A DNA stretch of 64,000 nucleotides from Lentisphaeria bacterium (lineage in GTDB: Bacteria > Verrucomicrobiota > Lentisphaeria > Oligosphaerales > Oligosphaeraceae), in NCBI GenBank assembly GCA_016288215.1, contig JAEEYQ010000011.1, positions 62,001 to 126,000 on the forward strand, written 5' to 3'. The position numbers and the translations under genes are program-made. The notes below the pieces were generated by a model. That model was not told where the DNA came from. It worked only from the letters and a program-made list of their open reading frames with translations, and did no database searches. Positions within the stretch are counted from its first letter, which is position 1, and every line of letters begins with the position of its first letter. Positions 15,621 to 23,825 of the stretch are shown here, piece after piece.

Positions 15621-15638
15621 GCCGGAAGCTCTTCTGTC

Positions 15639-16142
15639 ATGACCATGGACGGCGAGACCTCTGGCGTGGACATTGCCCTTGCCCTTGGGGGAAACCTGGG
15701 CAGGACGGAGGAGGTTTTTGCCTCCTGCGTGGATCGTCTGGCCGCTAAAGGGCTGGGAGCCATCCGAATGGCTCCCTGCTACCGCACCGCTCCTGTGGAC
15801 TGCGTCCCCGGAACGCCGGACTTCTTGAACAGCGCCCTGACGGGCCGTTGGAACGGGTCGCCGGAGGCGCTGCTGGCCCTCTGTCAAGAGACGGAGCGGG
15901 CGTTTGGCCGCCCCGCGCGGCATTCCAGCCATGAAAGCCGTCCGTTGGATTTGGACATTCTTCTGTTCGGAACCCAAATGGTGGATTTGCCGAATCTGGT
16001 GATTCCCCATCCGCGGATGTTGTTGCGCCGCTTTGTGATGGAACCGCTTCACGAGGTGGCTCCCAACTGGCCGGTGCCGCCGACCATGACGACCGTGGCC
16101 GCCATTTGGAAAAAGCGCTTTGCGGCGGGAGGGAGCCAGTGA
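15639..16142 (+). CDS. folK: 2-amino-4-hydroxy-6-hydroxymethyldihydropteridine diphosphokinase
   Basis: HPPK transfers pyrophosphate from ATP to hydroxymethyldihydropterin in folate synthesis. The family pattern is clear: ALALGGNLG near the N-terminus, PCYRTAPVDC and DFLNSAL, then the signature RPLDLDILLFG and the closing IPHPRMLLRRFVMEPLHEVAP. The length of about 167 residues is usual. It starts 18 bp after the AmaP-like gene. Its stop overlaps the GTG start of trmO. A pteridine-reductase-like SDR at 58680 may act in related pterin chemistry. Confidence 0.94.
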   Translation: MTMDGETSGVDIALALGGNLGRTEEVFASCVDRLAAKGLGAIRMAPCYRTAPVDCVPGTPDFLNSALTGRWNGSPEALLALCQETERAFGRPARHSSHESRPLDLDILLFGTQMVDLPNLVIPHPRMLLRRFVMEPLHEVAPNWPVPPTMTTVAAIWKKRFAAGGSQ

Positions 16143-16942
16143 ACGAACCGGCTCTTTCATCCTATTCCTTTCAGCCCGTGGCAGTTGTGGAAAGCTGCTT
16201 CAAGGCGAAGTTTGGCATTCCACGCCAGCCGGGCCTGATTCGGGAGGCCAGAGGGGGCATTCGGCTGCTGCCGCCCTTCAATCAGCCCAATGCCATCCGC
16301 GGTTTGGAGGATTTCTCCCACATTTGGGTGCTTTTCGTCTTCCATGAGGCCCTTCGGGACGGTTGGAAGGCCACCGTGCGTCCGCCGCGGTTGGGAGGGG
16401 ACCGCCGCATCGGCGTCTTCGCATCCCGCTCCCCTTTTCGCCCCTGCCCCATCGGCCTTTCGGTGCTGAAACTCACGGGCATCGACATCGGTGGCCATGG
16501 AAAAATTGTCCTGAAGGTGGAGGGACTGGATGTGGTGGACGGAACGCCCGTGCTGGACATCAAGCCTTATCTTCCTTATACAGATAGTGTTCCGGATGCC
16601 ATCGGCGGCTTTGCGCCAGAAGCGCCGAAGGCGGATGCCCTCCGCGTCCGCTTCACGGAAGAGGCGGAGCGAAAGGCGGCGGCTCTGGAGAAGCGGGGTT
16701 TGGCGGATTTCAGAGAGCTGGCGCGGCAAGTGGTGGCGTCTGACCCACGTCCCGCCTATCAGCGGGAGCTGGGCCGCGTCTACGGCGTCTTCCTCTCCGG
16801 CCACGAAGTGGTCTGGAAGGCAGGGGACGGCGAGGCCGTGGTGACGGACATCGTTCCCGCGCCCCACCCCTTCATGGGCGGAAAGCGCCGTGCCTCCACG
16901 TCGCCGCCGGAGACGCCCGAAGCATCGCCGCCGGAGTCATAG
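16139..16942 (+). CDS. trmO: tRNA (t6A37)-N6-methyltransferase TrmO
   Basis: TrmO methylates threonylcarbamoyl-adenosine at position 37 of certain tRNAs using S-adenosylmethionine. The beta-barrel family motifs are present: PRQPGLIREARG, LEDFSHIWVLFVFH, IGVFASRSPFRPCPIGLSVLKL, and DVVDGTPVLDIKPYLPYTDSVPDA. I start at GTG 16139, which overlaps the folK stop (GTGA) and has GGGAGGG just upstream, rather than at an earlier ATG deep inside folK. The C-terminal third (about 185-268) extends beyond the core SAM barrel, and the last 20 residues are proline- and serine-rich. Confidence 0.92.
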   Translation: MNEPALSSYSFQPVAVVESCFKAKFGIPRQPGLIREARGGIRLLPPFNQPNAIRGLEDFSHIWVLFVFHEALRDGWKATVRPPRLGGDRRIGVFASRSPFRPCPIGLSVLKLTGIDIGGHGKIVLKVEGLDVVDGTPVLDIKPYLPYTDSVPDAIGGFAPEAPKADALRVRFTEEAERKAAALEKRGLADFRELARQVVASDPRPAYQRELGRVYGVFLSGHEVVWKAGDGEAVVTDIVPAPHPFMGGKRRASTSPPETPEASPPES

Positions 16943-17097
16943 TCTGTTGCAAAACAGAAGGTCATGAACCGTTTTGGCGAATTGAGAATTGGAAAAGGGG
17001 AGTTATAGTTAAGAGGGGACAGGATGACAGGGGATTTTGCAGGGAAACGGGACAATGGATTTGGAATGCGGGATGCCCGCCATGAGGAGATGACACG

Positions 17098-17970
17098 ATG
17101 AATGTTTCCGGTTGCTATACGGCGTTGGTGACGCCATTTCGGAACGGGAAGGTGGACTACGAGGCCATGGGTCGGCTTCTGGAGGAGCAGATCGCCAATG
17201 GAGTGAGCGGCGTCTCCCCTGTGGGCACCACTGGCGAGTCCCCCACCGTCAACTTTGAGGAGCATGACCAGGTCATCGAATTCGTCGTGGAGAAGGTCCA
17301 TGGCCGCTGTCAAGTCATCGCGGGCACGGGCGGAAACTCGACGGAGGAGGCGAAGAAGCTGAGCATCAACGCGGCGAAGGCGGGAGTCGACGCCACGCTG
17401 CAGGTGACCCCCTACTACAACAAGCCCACGCCAGAGGGCATGTACCGCCATTTCATGGAGGTGGCGGAGAGTTCCGGCCTGCCCGTTGTCCTCTACAACG
17501 TGCCTGGCCGCACCGGCAAGGAGATTCCCGTGGATGTGATTGCGCGGCTGGCCCCCCATCCGCTCATGGTGGCGGTGAAGGAAGCCGCCGGCAGCGTGGA
17601 GCGGGTCAACGCCATCAAAGACGCCTGTGACATCGCCGTGCTCTCGGGGGATGACAGCCTGACGCTGCCCATGCTGTCCGTGGGTGCCTCAGGCGTGGTC
17701 AGCGTGGCCTCCAACATCATCCCCAGCGAGGTGAGCCGCATGGTGAAATTGGCGTTGGAGGGGGATTTCGCGGGGGCGAAGGCGCTGCATCGCCGCTATT
17801 ATCCGCTGTTCCGCGACCTGTTCATTGAGAGCAATCCGATTCCCATCAAGGCGGCCATGGCGGCCATGGGCATGATTGCGGAGGAATATCGTCTGCCGAT
17901 GTGTGAAATGACGGCGGCCCACAAGGAGACGCTTTTGGCGACCATGAGAAAGGTCGGGCTTCTCGCATAG
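17098..17970 (+). CDS. dapA: 4-hydroxy-tetrahydrodipicolinate synthase
   Basis: DapA condenses pyruvate with aspartate semialdehyde in the lysine/diaminopimelate pathway. The 290-residue protein aligns without gaps to the key positions of E. coli DapA: T44-T45 in GTTGES, Y133 in VVLYNVPGRTG, R138, and the Schiff-base lysine K161 in VAVKEAAGS. R138, which binds the semialdehyde carboxylate, separates true DapA from other family aldolases, including the paralogue at 40029. A GAGGAG site lies before the ATG. A 155-bp gap separates it from trmO. Confidence 0.96.
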   Translation: MNVSGCYTALVTPFRNGKVDYEAMGRLLEEQIANGVSGVSPVGTTGESPTVNFEEHDQVIEFVVEKVHGRCQVIAGTGGNSTEEAKKLSINAAKAGVDATLQVTPYYNKPTPEGMYRHFMEVAESSGLPVVLYNVPGRTGKEIPVDVIARLAPHPLMVAVKEAAGSVERVNAIKDACDIAVLSGDDSLTLPMLSVGASGVVSVASNIIPSEVSRMVKLALEGDFAGAKALHRRYYPLFRDLFIESNPIPIKAAMAAMGMIAEEYRLPMCEMTAAHKETLLATMRKVGLLA

Positions 17971-18012
17971 CCAACACACAGGCCTGACGCGGTTCAGGCG
18001 GAGGAGGAACGA

Positions 18013-18723
18013 ATGGAAGCCTTTTTGCGCACACTGGTTTGGGCCACGCGCCTCGATGGCGGGTGCCTTCCCGCCGCTGCCTCCAAATCGGAGCAGAGCG
18101 GCCCCGACGGACTGTGGTTCGTGGCCATTCGGACAGTCATGGCGCTGGCGTGCGCCGGCGTCGCCAAGCTGCTGATATGGTTCACGCGGGACCCCTTTGT
18201 GGGAGCCGTGTTCGGGGTTGGTGCGGCATGGCTTCTCCGCTTTTGGATTTGCGGTCCGCTGGAGAGCGGTGGCGCCGCCCGCGCCCTTCGGAAGATGGCG
18301 GTGTCCAAGCCTTTAGGCAATGAGGCCTGCGTCATGGCCACTGCGTTGGCGCCCTTGGCCTATTTCCTCCTCTGTTTTCGCGGAAATTGGTTCTGGCTGG
18401 TGCCAGCAATTGTTCTAAGTTCCTCTGTATCAGTGACTTGCAATAAATCAACGTTTTTGCGCTGCGCCCACGGAGCCCATTGGATCCTCTCCTGCATCGT
18501 CAGCGTGGTCGGCTGTGGCTTCGTGACCCGGCTGGGCTGGGGAGGCCAGGCGCTGTTCATGCTGTCGTTGTTCTCCGCCGCCGTGGCATGGCTCATGCCC
18601 ATCGCCGTGGAGAAGTACTGGCCGGAGAGTCGGCTGGGCACGGGACCGCAGGCCTGCGGGGCCATCATGGCGGTCGCGGAAGCCGTCATCCTGCTCATCG
18701 GCGTCCTTGGAATGGCCCTGTGA
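18013..18723 (+). CDS. Multi-pass membrane protein, possibly a divergent CobS relative
   Basis: A 236-residue protein with about six hydrophobic segments. The end LGTGPQACGAIMAVAEAVILLIGVL recalls the closing segment of adenosylcobinamide-GDP ribazoletransferase (CobS: GG-TGD-x-GA-x-E-x-SE). However, the acidic DGLADTADG-type motif of CobS is missing and GD is replaced by GP, so cobalamin activity is doubtful. GGAGGAGG lies before the ATG, and it follows dapA by 42 bp. I do not otherwise recognise it. Confidence 0.6.
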   Translation: MEAFLRTLVWATRLDGGCLPAAASKSEQSGPDGLWFVAIRTVMALACAGVAKLLIWFTRDPFVGAVFGVGAAWLLRFWICGPLESGGAARALRKMAVSKPLGNEACVMATALAPLAYFLLCFRGNWFWLVPAIVLSSSVSVTCNKSTFLRCAHGAHWILSCIVSVVGCGFVTRLGWGGQALFMLSLFSAAVAWLMPIAVEKYWPESRLGTGPQACGAIMAVAEAVILLIGVLGMAL

Positions 18724-18780
18724 CTCCTTCATGGATTTGACAAGGCCCTGAAAATGCCTAATCTCTAATTTCCAGTTTCC

Positions 18781-19938
18781 ATGTCCCCCACGTCCTCCAT
18801 GCCCCGCATGTCCTTCCTGATGATCACCTACAATCAGGAGCAGTACATTGCGGCCGCCCTGCAAGCGGCTCTGGCACAAGACTTTCCGAATTTGGAGATT
18901 GTGGTCTGCGATGACGGCTCCCGCGACCGCACCTTCGCCATCGCCAGCGAAATCGCGGCGGCATACCATGGCCCCTTTCGCATCGTGCTGCATCAAAACC
19001 CTGTGAATCTGGGCATTGGGGCCAATTTTCAAAAGGCCTACTCTTTGTCCACGGGGGACTGGCTGTTCATGGCGGCGGGGGACGACATTTCCCTCCCCAA
19101 CCGTTGTCGGGTCATCGCCGACGGCATCGCCGCCTTTCCGCAGGCATTGGCCTTCGGCACCAACTATCAGCTCATTGACGGCGACGGCACGGTCCATGGC
19201 TATTTCTCCCCTGACTATCCGGTGGGGCTGGGGGCCGTCATCTGCTGGCACCGCTCCCTCTTCGCCGACTTTCCCCCTTTGGGCACGGAGGTCCGCACGG
19301 AGGACATCCCCCTGCTGACGCGGGTCTTCTTCTTGGGCGGAACCCTCGTCAAGCTTCCTGACTGCACCGTGCAGTACCGCATGGACGGACACAGCTTCAC
19401 GGGGCAGGGCCGAAATTCCGCCCTTGCCGTGAAACAATACCAAATCAAAGTCTATCAGGCGCAGATGGCCGGTGTGCGCCAACGACTGGCGGATCTGGAG
19501 CATAGGCGGTCTCAAGGTTGGAAAATCCCCCATGAGCAGGCTCTGGAGGCTCGCCAGACGTGGGAGCTTCAAGGCATGGAAGAGGACATCCAAAGCTACC
19601 AAGCTTGCGTGGATATTCTACAAGGTACTCTGCTGCAGAAACTTAAGTATTTAGTGACCCCGAATGGGAAGCCTCTCCACCGCCGCTTTGCGCAGCGCCT
19701 CCGTTGGGTTCTGGCCAGTTTCCCCTTGCTCCGAAAGCTGAAACAGGCGCTGACGCCCCAAAAGCCTTTGACGGACTTCGCATGGCAACAGCGAGTGGAC
19801 CGCCTTCCCGATGGCCTTCAGCCCGTGGTCGTCACTGCCGAATACTACCTTGCCCATGAAAAATGCGACTATTATCAGGCAGAGGACCCCGAGAGTTTTT
19901 CGCAACATTGTAAACAGTTGGAAGCTGTTGATAATTAG
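18781..19938 (+). CDS. Family 2 glycosyltransferase
   Basis: A 385-residue GT-A enzyme. MSFLMITYNQEQYIAAAL begins the nucleotide-sugar fold. VVCDDGSRDRT and LFMAAGDDISLPNR give the acidic metal-binding region. LGTEVRTEDIPLLTRVF is the acceptor-side segment where the catalytic acidic residue usually lies. The C-terminal third is helical and basic, without a transmembrane span, suggesting peripheral membrane attachment. It probably builds lipopolysaccharide or another surface glycan. No Shine-Dalgarno site is visible. The stop codon lies within an AATTAGG tract. Confidence 0.86.
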   Translation: MSPTSSMPRMSFLMITYNQEQYIAAALQAALAQDFPNLEIVVCDDGSRDRTFAIASEIAAAYHGPFRIVLHQNPVNLGIGANFQKAYSLSTGDWLFMAAGDDISLPNRCRVIADGIAAFPQALAFGTNYQLIDGDGTVHGYFSPDYPVGLGAVICWHRSLFADFPPLGTEVRTEDIPLLTRVFFLGGTLVKLPDCTVQYRMDGHSFTGQGRNSALAVKQYQIKVYQAQMAGVRQRLADLEHRRSQGWKIPHEQALEARQTWELQGMEEDIQSYQACVDILQGTLLQKLKYLVTPNGKPLHRRFAQRLRWVLASFPLLRKLKQALTPQKPLTDFAWQQRVDRLPDGLQPVVVTAEYYLAHEKCDYYQAEDPESFSQHCKQLEAVDN

Positions 19939-19951
19939 GAATTAGGAATTT
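19933..19951. repeat. AATTAGG simple repeat at a gene end, copy 1
   Basis: Reads AATTAGGAATTAGGAATT over the stop codon of the glycosyltransferase. It is followed by CTAGAGCTTCTAGGGCTTC-type repeats up to about 19985. Related tracts sit at 25701, 41701 and 62583. Confidence 0.6.
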
Positions 19952-20001
19952 GTCTAGAGCTTCTAGGGCTTCTAGAGCTAGCTAGAACTTAAGGATAAGG
20001 G

Positions 20002-22656
20002 ATGCAGGAACTTGCAAAACTAGACTCATACGAGGCGGAGATCCGCAAGCATTGGGAAAGCAGCACGGCGATGGTCCAAAGCAAGCGGTTCTTCTCTCTA
20101 TGGGAGGATGGCTGCCAGCCGCAGCCGTTTCCTGTGCCGCCGAAGGGACTGAAGCGCAATGGCAAACCATTGCTGCCGGCATCGGAGGAACCTCGCATCG
20201 CCCATGTGGAGTGGGACGACTCAGAGCTTTGCGTGGCGTTGGTGGCGGAGGGGACGGAGACGGTGCAGCGGGTGCTGCTGCGGCCATCGTCCGCGGGGCT
20301 TGATGTTGAAGTTCTTCCTGCAGAGTCACTTCCGCTTCCAGACAGCACCTATGGCGAACGGGTTGAGATCATGGCGGAGGCCCTGGCCCGCATTCATGCA
20401 AAATACCCTGGCCTCGATTTGTCAAAGACAGGCAACGCCCTGCTGGCGGAGGCGCTGGAGGAATTGCAGAAGGAGGATTTCTGCGACAAGGGGCTGATTC
20501 AGGCGATTCTGAAGGGCGGGGTGCGCCGCCGCCGTCAGCTGCTGGACCGGGTTCTGGAGGACATGGCGGACGACGAGACCAGCAATCAGCTCACCTTGAA
20601 CTTGCCCCTGACAGCGACGGTGCCCCCTTTCGCCACTTTGCCACAAGACGATGCGGCGGAAGTGCCCCCCATCACCATTTCGGAGCGGACGTCGTGGCAG
20701 GTGCGGCAGGACATCCATCTGCTGGCGGAAAGCTATCGCATCCTTCAGGAGCTGGAGGAGAAGTTCGTCATGACCTTCGGCAACGTGGAGGTTTTGGCTT
20801 CAGATGAGGCGGCGGGGATGGTGACCGTGAAGATGCCCCTGCCCAAGGATGCTACGGGCACCCTCCGCGAAGGCAGCCAACTGACGGTGTTCCGCCATGG
20901 CAACCCGCGGCAGAAACTAGGGACCTTTGTCATCCATCTCATTGATGGCGATGAACTTATAGCATTGCTGAAATGGGAGGATCCCGCCCATCGCTTCCCC
21001 TTCGACGATTTTCTGTGCGCGGCGCCGCGGCGCACGCCCCATGAATACATCGCCAAGTCCCTGCAGGCCATGGAGGAAGGCTTCCAAGGTGGTGACTATC
21101 AACAACATTCCGTGTTCAGTCGGCTGATTGGCTTCGCCCCTCTGCCGTATCTTTTTGTGCCCTGTCCGCCGCAAAAGGGGCTGGACGCCTGGCAGAGCAG
21201 GGCCTTGAAGGCCTGCCTGAACGAACAGAATCCCGCCGTCTTGGTTCAGGGGCCCCCCGGAACCGGCAAAACGCGCTTGCTTTCTGAAATCCTTCGCGAA
21301 TGCCGTGGCACCGGCCGCCGCATCCTGTTGACCGCCCCCTCAAACGCCGCCGTCGACGCCCTTTGCCGCCATCTGCTGGACATGCCTCTCGTCCGCCAGG
21401 GAAGCTCGCGGGACGCCGTGGACACGGACATCGCGGAGGCCTGCTGGCACGAAGACGACAAGGCCATGGCGGCCTTCCGCCAAAAGCGGGAGGAGCAGGC
21501 CTGTGAAATCTGGGCGGGCACCCACATGGGGCTGTTGCGTTCCCTTGAGATGGCGGAGGACATCCGCAAAAACGGGCTCTTCGACATCATTGTCTTCGAC
21601 GAGGCCGGCATGACCAGCTCCGGCGAGGCCATGCTCTGCCTTTGTCTGGCGAGCCGAGCGCTGATTTTCGGCGACCCTCAGCAGCTTCCTCCCTTTCCCG
21701 TGCCCCCCGTGCTCTGGAAGGAGCTGGAAAGCCGCTGCGGCTGTCTCACCCTTTCCCAACGCAGCATCATCAGCGGCAGTTTCCTAGCGTGGCTCCATGA
21801 CTGGCGCGGATTGCCTTACCTCATGCTACGCAACTGTTACCGTTGCCAGAACCCGCGGCTGATGCGCTTCTCCTCCATGCTCTTCTACAACGCCATGGTG
21901 AAAACGGCGGAGACGGCAGAATATTTTCGGCTGGACTATCGGCAGCGGGAGCAGCGCTTCCCCAAATCCACCTTGCATTTCATCAGCACGTCCAAATTGC
22001 CGCTGGAGTGGCGCCGTGAACGGCTGCTCCTTGGCCAGACTCCCATTTTGGAGAACCCGCTGGAGGCGGCCATCTGCGCCAGTTGGGTCATGGACTGCCT
22101 TCCCCGCTACGCGTTGGGGGAAATCACGGTCATTACGCCCTATCGGGGCCAGGCGGCTCTGATCCGCCGGCTGCTTCTGGAGCAGCGGCCGGAAACCGTC
22201 CCAGAGGAGACGTGGCAGAATTTCCTTCATGACCGCATCTCCACGGTGGATAGTTTTCAAGGCGGCGAAAGCGACGTGGTCATCATCTCCTATGTCCGCT
22301 CCGGCGGCAAAGGCATCGGCTTTGTGGATGACCCCAGCCGCGTGAACGTGACCCATACGCGGAGCCGACGGGAGATGATCGTCGTCGGCGACGGAGAGCA
22401 TCTCTGCGGCAAGGCGCGGAACCGCATCTTTCTGCGGATGCTGCGGGCCTTCGCCAGAGACGGCATTGTGGAAGAGCTGACGGAGGAAAGCGCCGCCCGT
22501 TGGCATGAGACATCTTCAACCTCCTCCACTGGAGAGACTTCCACCGCGACGTCAGAGCCAGAGAAGCGGCAGGATTCCGACACCCCGAGCAAACCGAAGA
22601 AGGGCGACATGAAAACAAACGCCCCTCAACAGCTGACCTTTGATTTCATGAATTAG
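20002..22656 (+). CDS. Superfamily 1 helicase (UPF1/DNA2-like)
   Basis: An 884-residue protein. The helicase core starts at about residue 395. Seen motifs: Walker A GPPGTGKTR (417-425), motif Ia TAPSNAAVDAL, motif II DEAG (533-536, where relatives often have DEAA or DEAS), motif III GDPQQLPPF, motif IV NCYRC region, ITPYRGQAALIRRLL, motif V TVDSFQGGESDVVIISYVRS and motif VI NVTHTRSRREMIVVGD. The N-terminal 390 residues include a beta-barrel-like insert (MVTVKMPLP, GSQLTVFRHG) expected of SF1B 5'-3' enzymes, plus a domain I do not recognise. The C-terminal 50 residues are Ser/Thr/Lys-rich. It may act in replication or repair, or on RNA. No partner gene is adjacent. Confidence 0.92.
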   Translation: MQELAKLDSYEAEIRKHWESSTAMVQSKRFFSLWEDGCQPQPFPVPPKGLKRNGKPLLPASEEPRIAHVEWDDSELCVALVAEGTETVQRVLLRPSSAGLDVEVLPAESLPLPDSTYGERVEIMAEALARIHAKYPGLDLSKTGNALLAEALEELQKEDFCDKGLIQAILKGGVRRRRQLLDRVLEDMADDETSNQLTLNLPLTATVPPFATLPQDDAAEVPPITISERTSWQVRQDIHLLAESYRILQELEEKFVMTFGNVEVLASDEAAGMVTVKMPLPKDATGTLREGSQLTVFRHGNPRQKLGTFVIHLIDGDELIALLKWEDPAHRFPFDDFLCAAPRRTPHEYIAKSLQAMEEGFQGGDYQQHSVFSRLIGFAPLPYLFVPCPPQKGLDAWQSRALKACLNEQNPAVLVQGPPGTGKTRLLSEILRECRGTGRRILLTAPSNAAVDALCRHLLDMPLVRQGSSRDAVDTDIAEACWHEDDKAMAAFRQKREEQACEIWAGTHMGLLRSLEMAEDIRKNGLFDIIVFDEAGMTSSGEAMLCLCLASRALIFGDPQQLPPFPVPPVLWKELESRCGCLTLSQRSIISGSFLAWLHDWRGLPYLMLRNCYRCQNPRLMRFSSMLFYNAMVKTAETAEYFRLDYRQREQRFPKSTLHFISTSKLPLEWRRERLLLGQTPILENPLEAAICASWVMDCLPRYALGEITVITPYRGQAALIRRLLLEQRPETVPEETWQNFLHDRISTVDSFQGGESDVVIISYVRSGGKGIGFVDDPSRVNVTHTRSRREMIVVGDGEHLCGKARNRIFLRMLRAFARDGIVEELTEESAARWHETSSTSSTGETSTATSEPEKRQDSDTPSKPKKGDMKTNAPQQLTFDFMN

Positions 22657-22768
22657 CCATATTGGATGTACTTGTAGTGGAGAGAGATAGGCCCTTTTTT
22701 CAATGCGGTGTCCCATTTGTCTCCTCGGCAAGTTCAACCGTCTCAAAACCGATACAGAATATGTATCT

Positions 22769-22798
22769 CATTGATTATAAATATGTTACAAATATTCC
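22769..22798 (+). promoter_or_regulatory. ATTGATTATAAAT element, copy 1
   Basis: CATTGATTATAAATATGTTA followed by CAAATATTCC sits directly against the ATG of the glycosyltransferase at 22799. The same 13-mer lies before genes at 48375 (plus) and 30080 (minus). It could be a promoter -10 region. Confidence 0.4.
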
Positions 22799-23773
22799 AT
22801 GGCTCGTCCTTGGGGACTGGCCGTTGAGTTTCGCATGAACGCGTCATCATCGTCATCGCCCTGTGTGGGCATCGTCATTGTGGTCTACCGTTCCCTTGAT
22901 CGGATCGGGCCATATGTGCGCAACGATTTGGCCGCCTGCGCCATGCCCTGCAAAATCGTGGTGGTGGACGTGGGCAGTCCGTTGGAGAACGCCCAGCGGA
23001 TTGCGAAGGAGCTGGGCGTGGCCGTCTGCGACCCCGAACAGCCTCCTGTGGGCAATCTGGCGGTGCTTTCCGTGGCGGAGAATTTGGGCTACGCCAGAGG
23101 AAACAACGTGGGCGTCCGTTATCTCCTTCGCCATTTTCCGCACGTCGACCGACTGCTTTTCAGCAACGACGACATCTCCTTCCTCTCTCCCAAGGTCATT
23201 GAGACACTGTCGCGGACCATGGATGAAAATCCCTCCATCGGCATGATTGGGCCGGATGTCGTGGATTTGCAGGGGAATTTTCAGGGGCCGCTGTACCGCC
23301 ACCCCTCCATCTGGAAAATCATGGCCAACAACATCTTAGAACCGCTGTTGGGGCGAACGCGGGCCAATGCCTTGCTGGGAGAGCCGTCCCGCCCGCGGGA
23401 GTCTGGCCCCTGCAGCATTGTCTCTGGCTGCTTCATGATGGCCCGCACCGCCGATTTCATGGCCGCTGGCATGTTCGACGAACGGACCTTCCTCTTCTGG
23501 GAGGAGGAAATCATGAGCCGACGCATGGAGGCCATCGGCAAACGCTTCTATTTCGAGTCGGCCGTGCGCATTCGCCATTGGGTGGGCGCCACCCTATCCC
23601 AAAATGCTCCCAACCTGTTGCTGGTGCGAAACATGCTCACGGGGGGAAATCTGTATTTCACGTATTATGAACGACATAACATAATCGCATTAATCCTGCT
23701 CCGCCTCTCCAACGCCCTTCGAATGGGTCTGGTGCGGCTGGCTATCCTCAAACGGGCCGTGCTGCGCCGATGA
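22799..23773 (+). CDS. Family 2 glycosyltransferase, rhamnosyltransferase-like
   Basis: A 324-residue GT-A protein. VGIVIVVYRSLDRI is the first strand, ENLGYARGNNVGVRYLL is the family helix, and LLFSNDDISFLSPKVI holds the metal-binding NDD. SGCFMMARTADFMAAGMFDERTFLFWEEEIMSRRM is the acceptor-side motif typical of WbbL-like rhamnosyltransferases. The C-terminus has a hydrophobic, amphipathic stretch (NIIALILLRLSNALRMGL) suggesting membrane contact. An alternative start at 22835 removes 12 residues; neither start has a Shine-Dalgarno site. It is probably involved in surface polysaccharide assembly. Confidence 0.87.
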   Translation: MARPWGLAVEFRMNASSSSSPCVGIVIVVYRSLDRIGPYVRNDLAACAMPCKIVVVDVGSPLENAQRIAKELGVAVCDPEQPPVGNLAVLSVAENLGYARGNNVGVRYLLRHFPHVDRLLFSNDDISFLSPKVIETLSRTMDENPSIGMIGPDVVDLQGNFQGPLYRHPSIWKIMANNILEPLLGRTRANALLGEPSRPRESGPCSIVSGCFMMARTADFMAAGMFDERTFLFWEEEIMSRRMEAIGKRFYFESAVRIRHWVGATLSQNAPNLLLVRNMLTGGNLYFTYYERHNIIALILLRLSNALRMGLVRLAILKRAVLRR

Positions 23774-23782
23774 GGCTTCCTG

Positions 23783-23809
23783 TTATATATATTATATATG
23801 GTATAAGAG
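23783..23809 (+). promoter_or_regulatory. TATA-rich GGTATA element, copy 2
   Basis: TATATATATTATATATGGTA, then TAAGAG, ends about 16 bases before the beta-helix gene start. It is the clearest copy and probably forms part of that gene's promoter. Confidence 0.45.
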
Positions 23810-23825
23810 AAGAAAGGACATGAAC

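Noticed and set aside
18448-19602. A 384-codon minus-strand frame opposite the CobS-like and glycosyltransferase genes
   Set aside because: It crosses the boundary of two plus-strand genes and has a composition typical of antisense GC-rich shadow.
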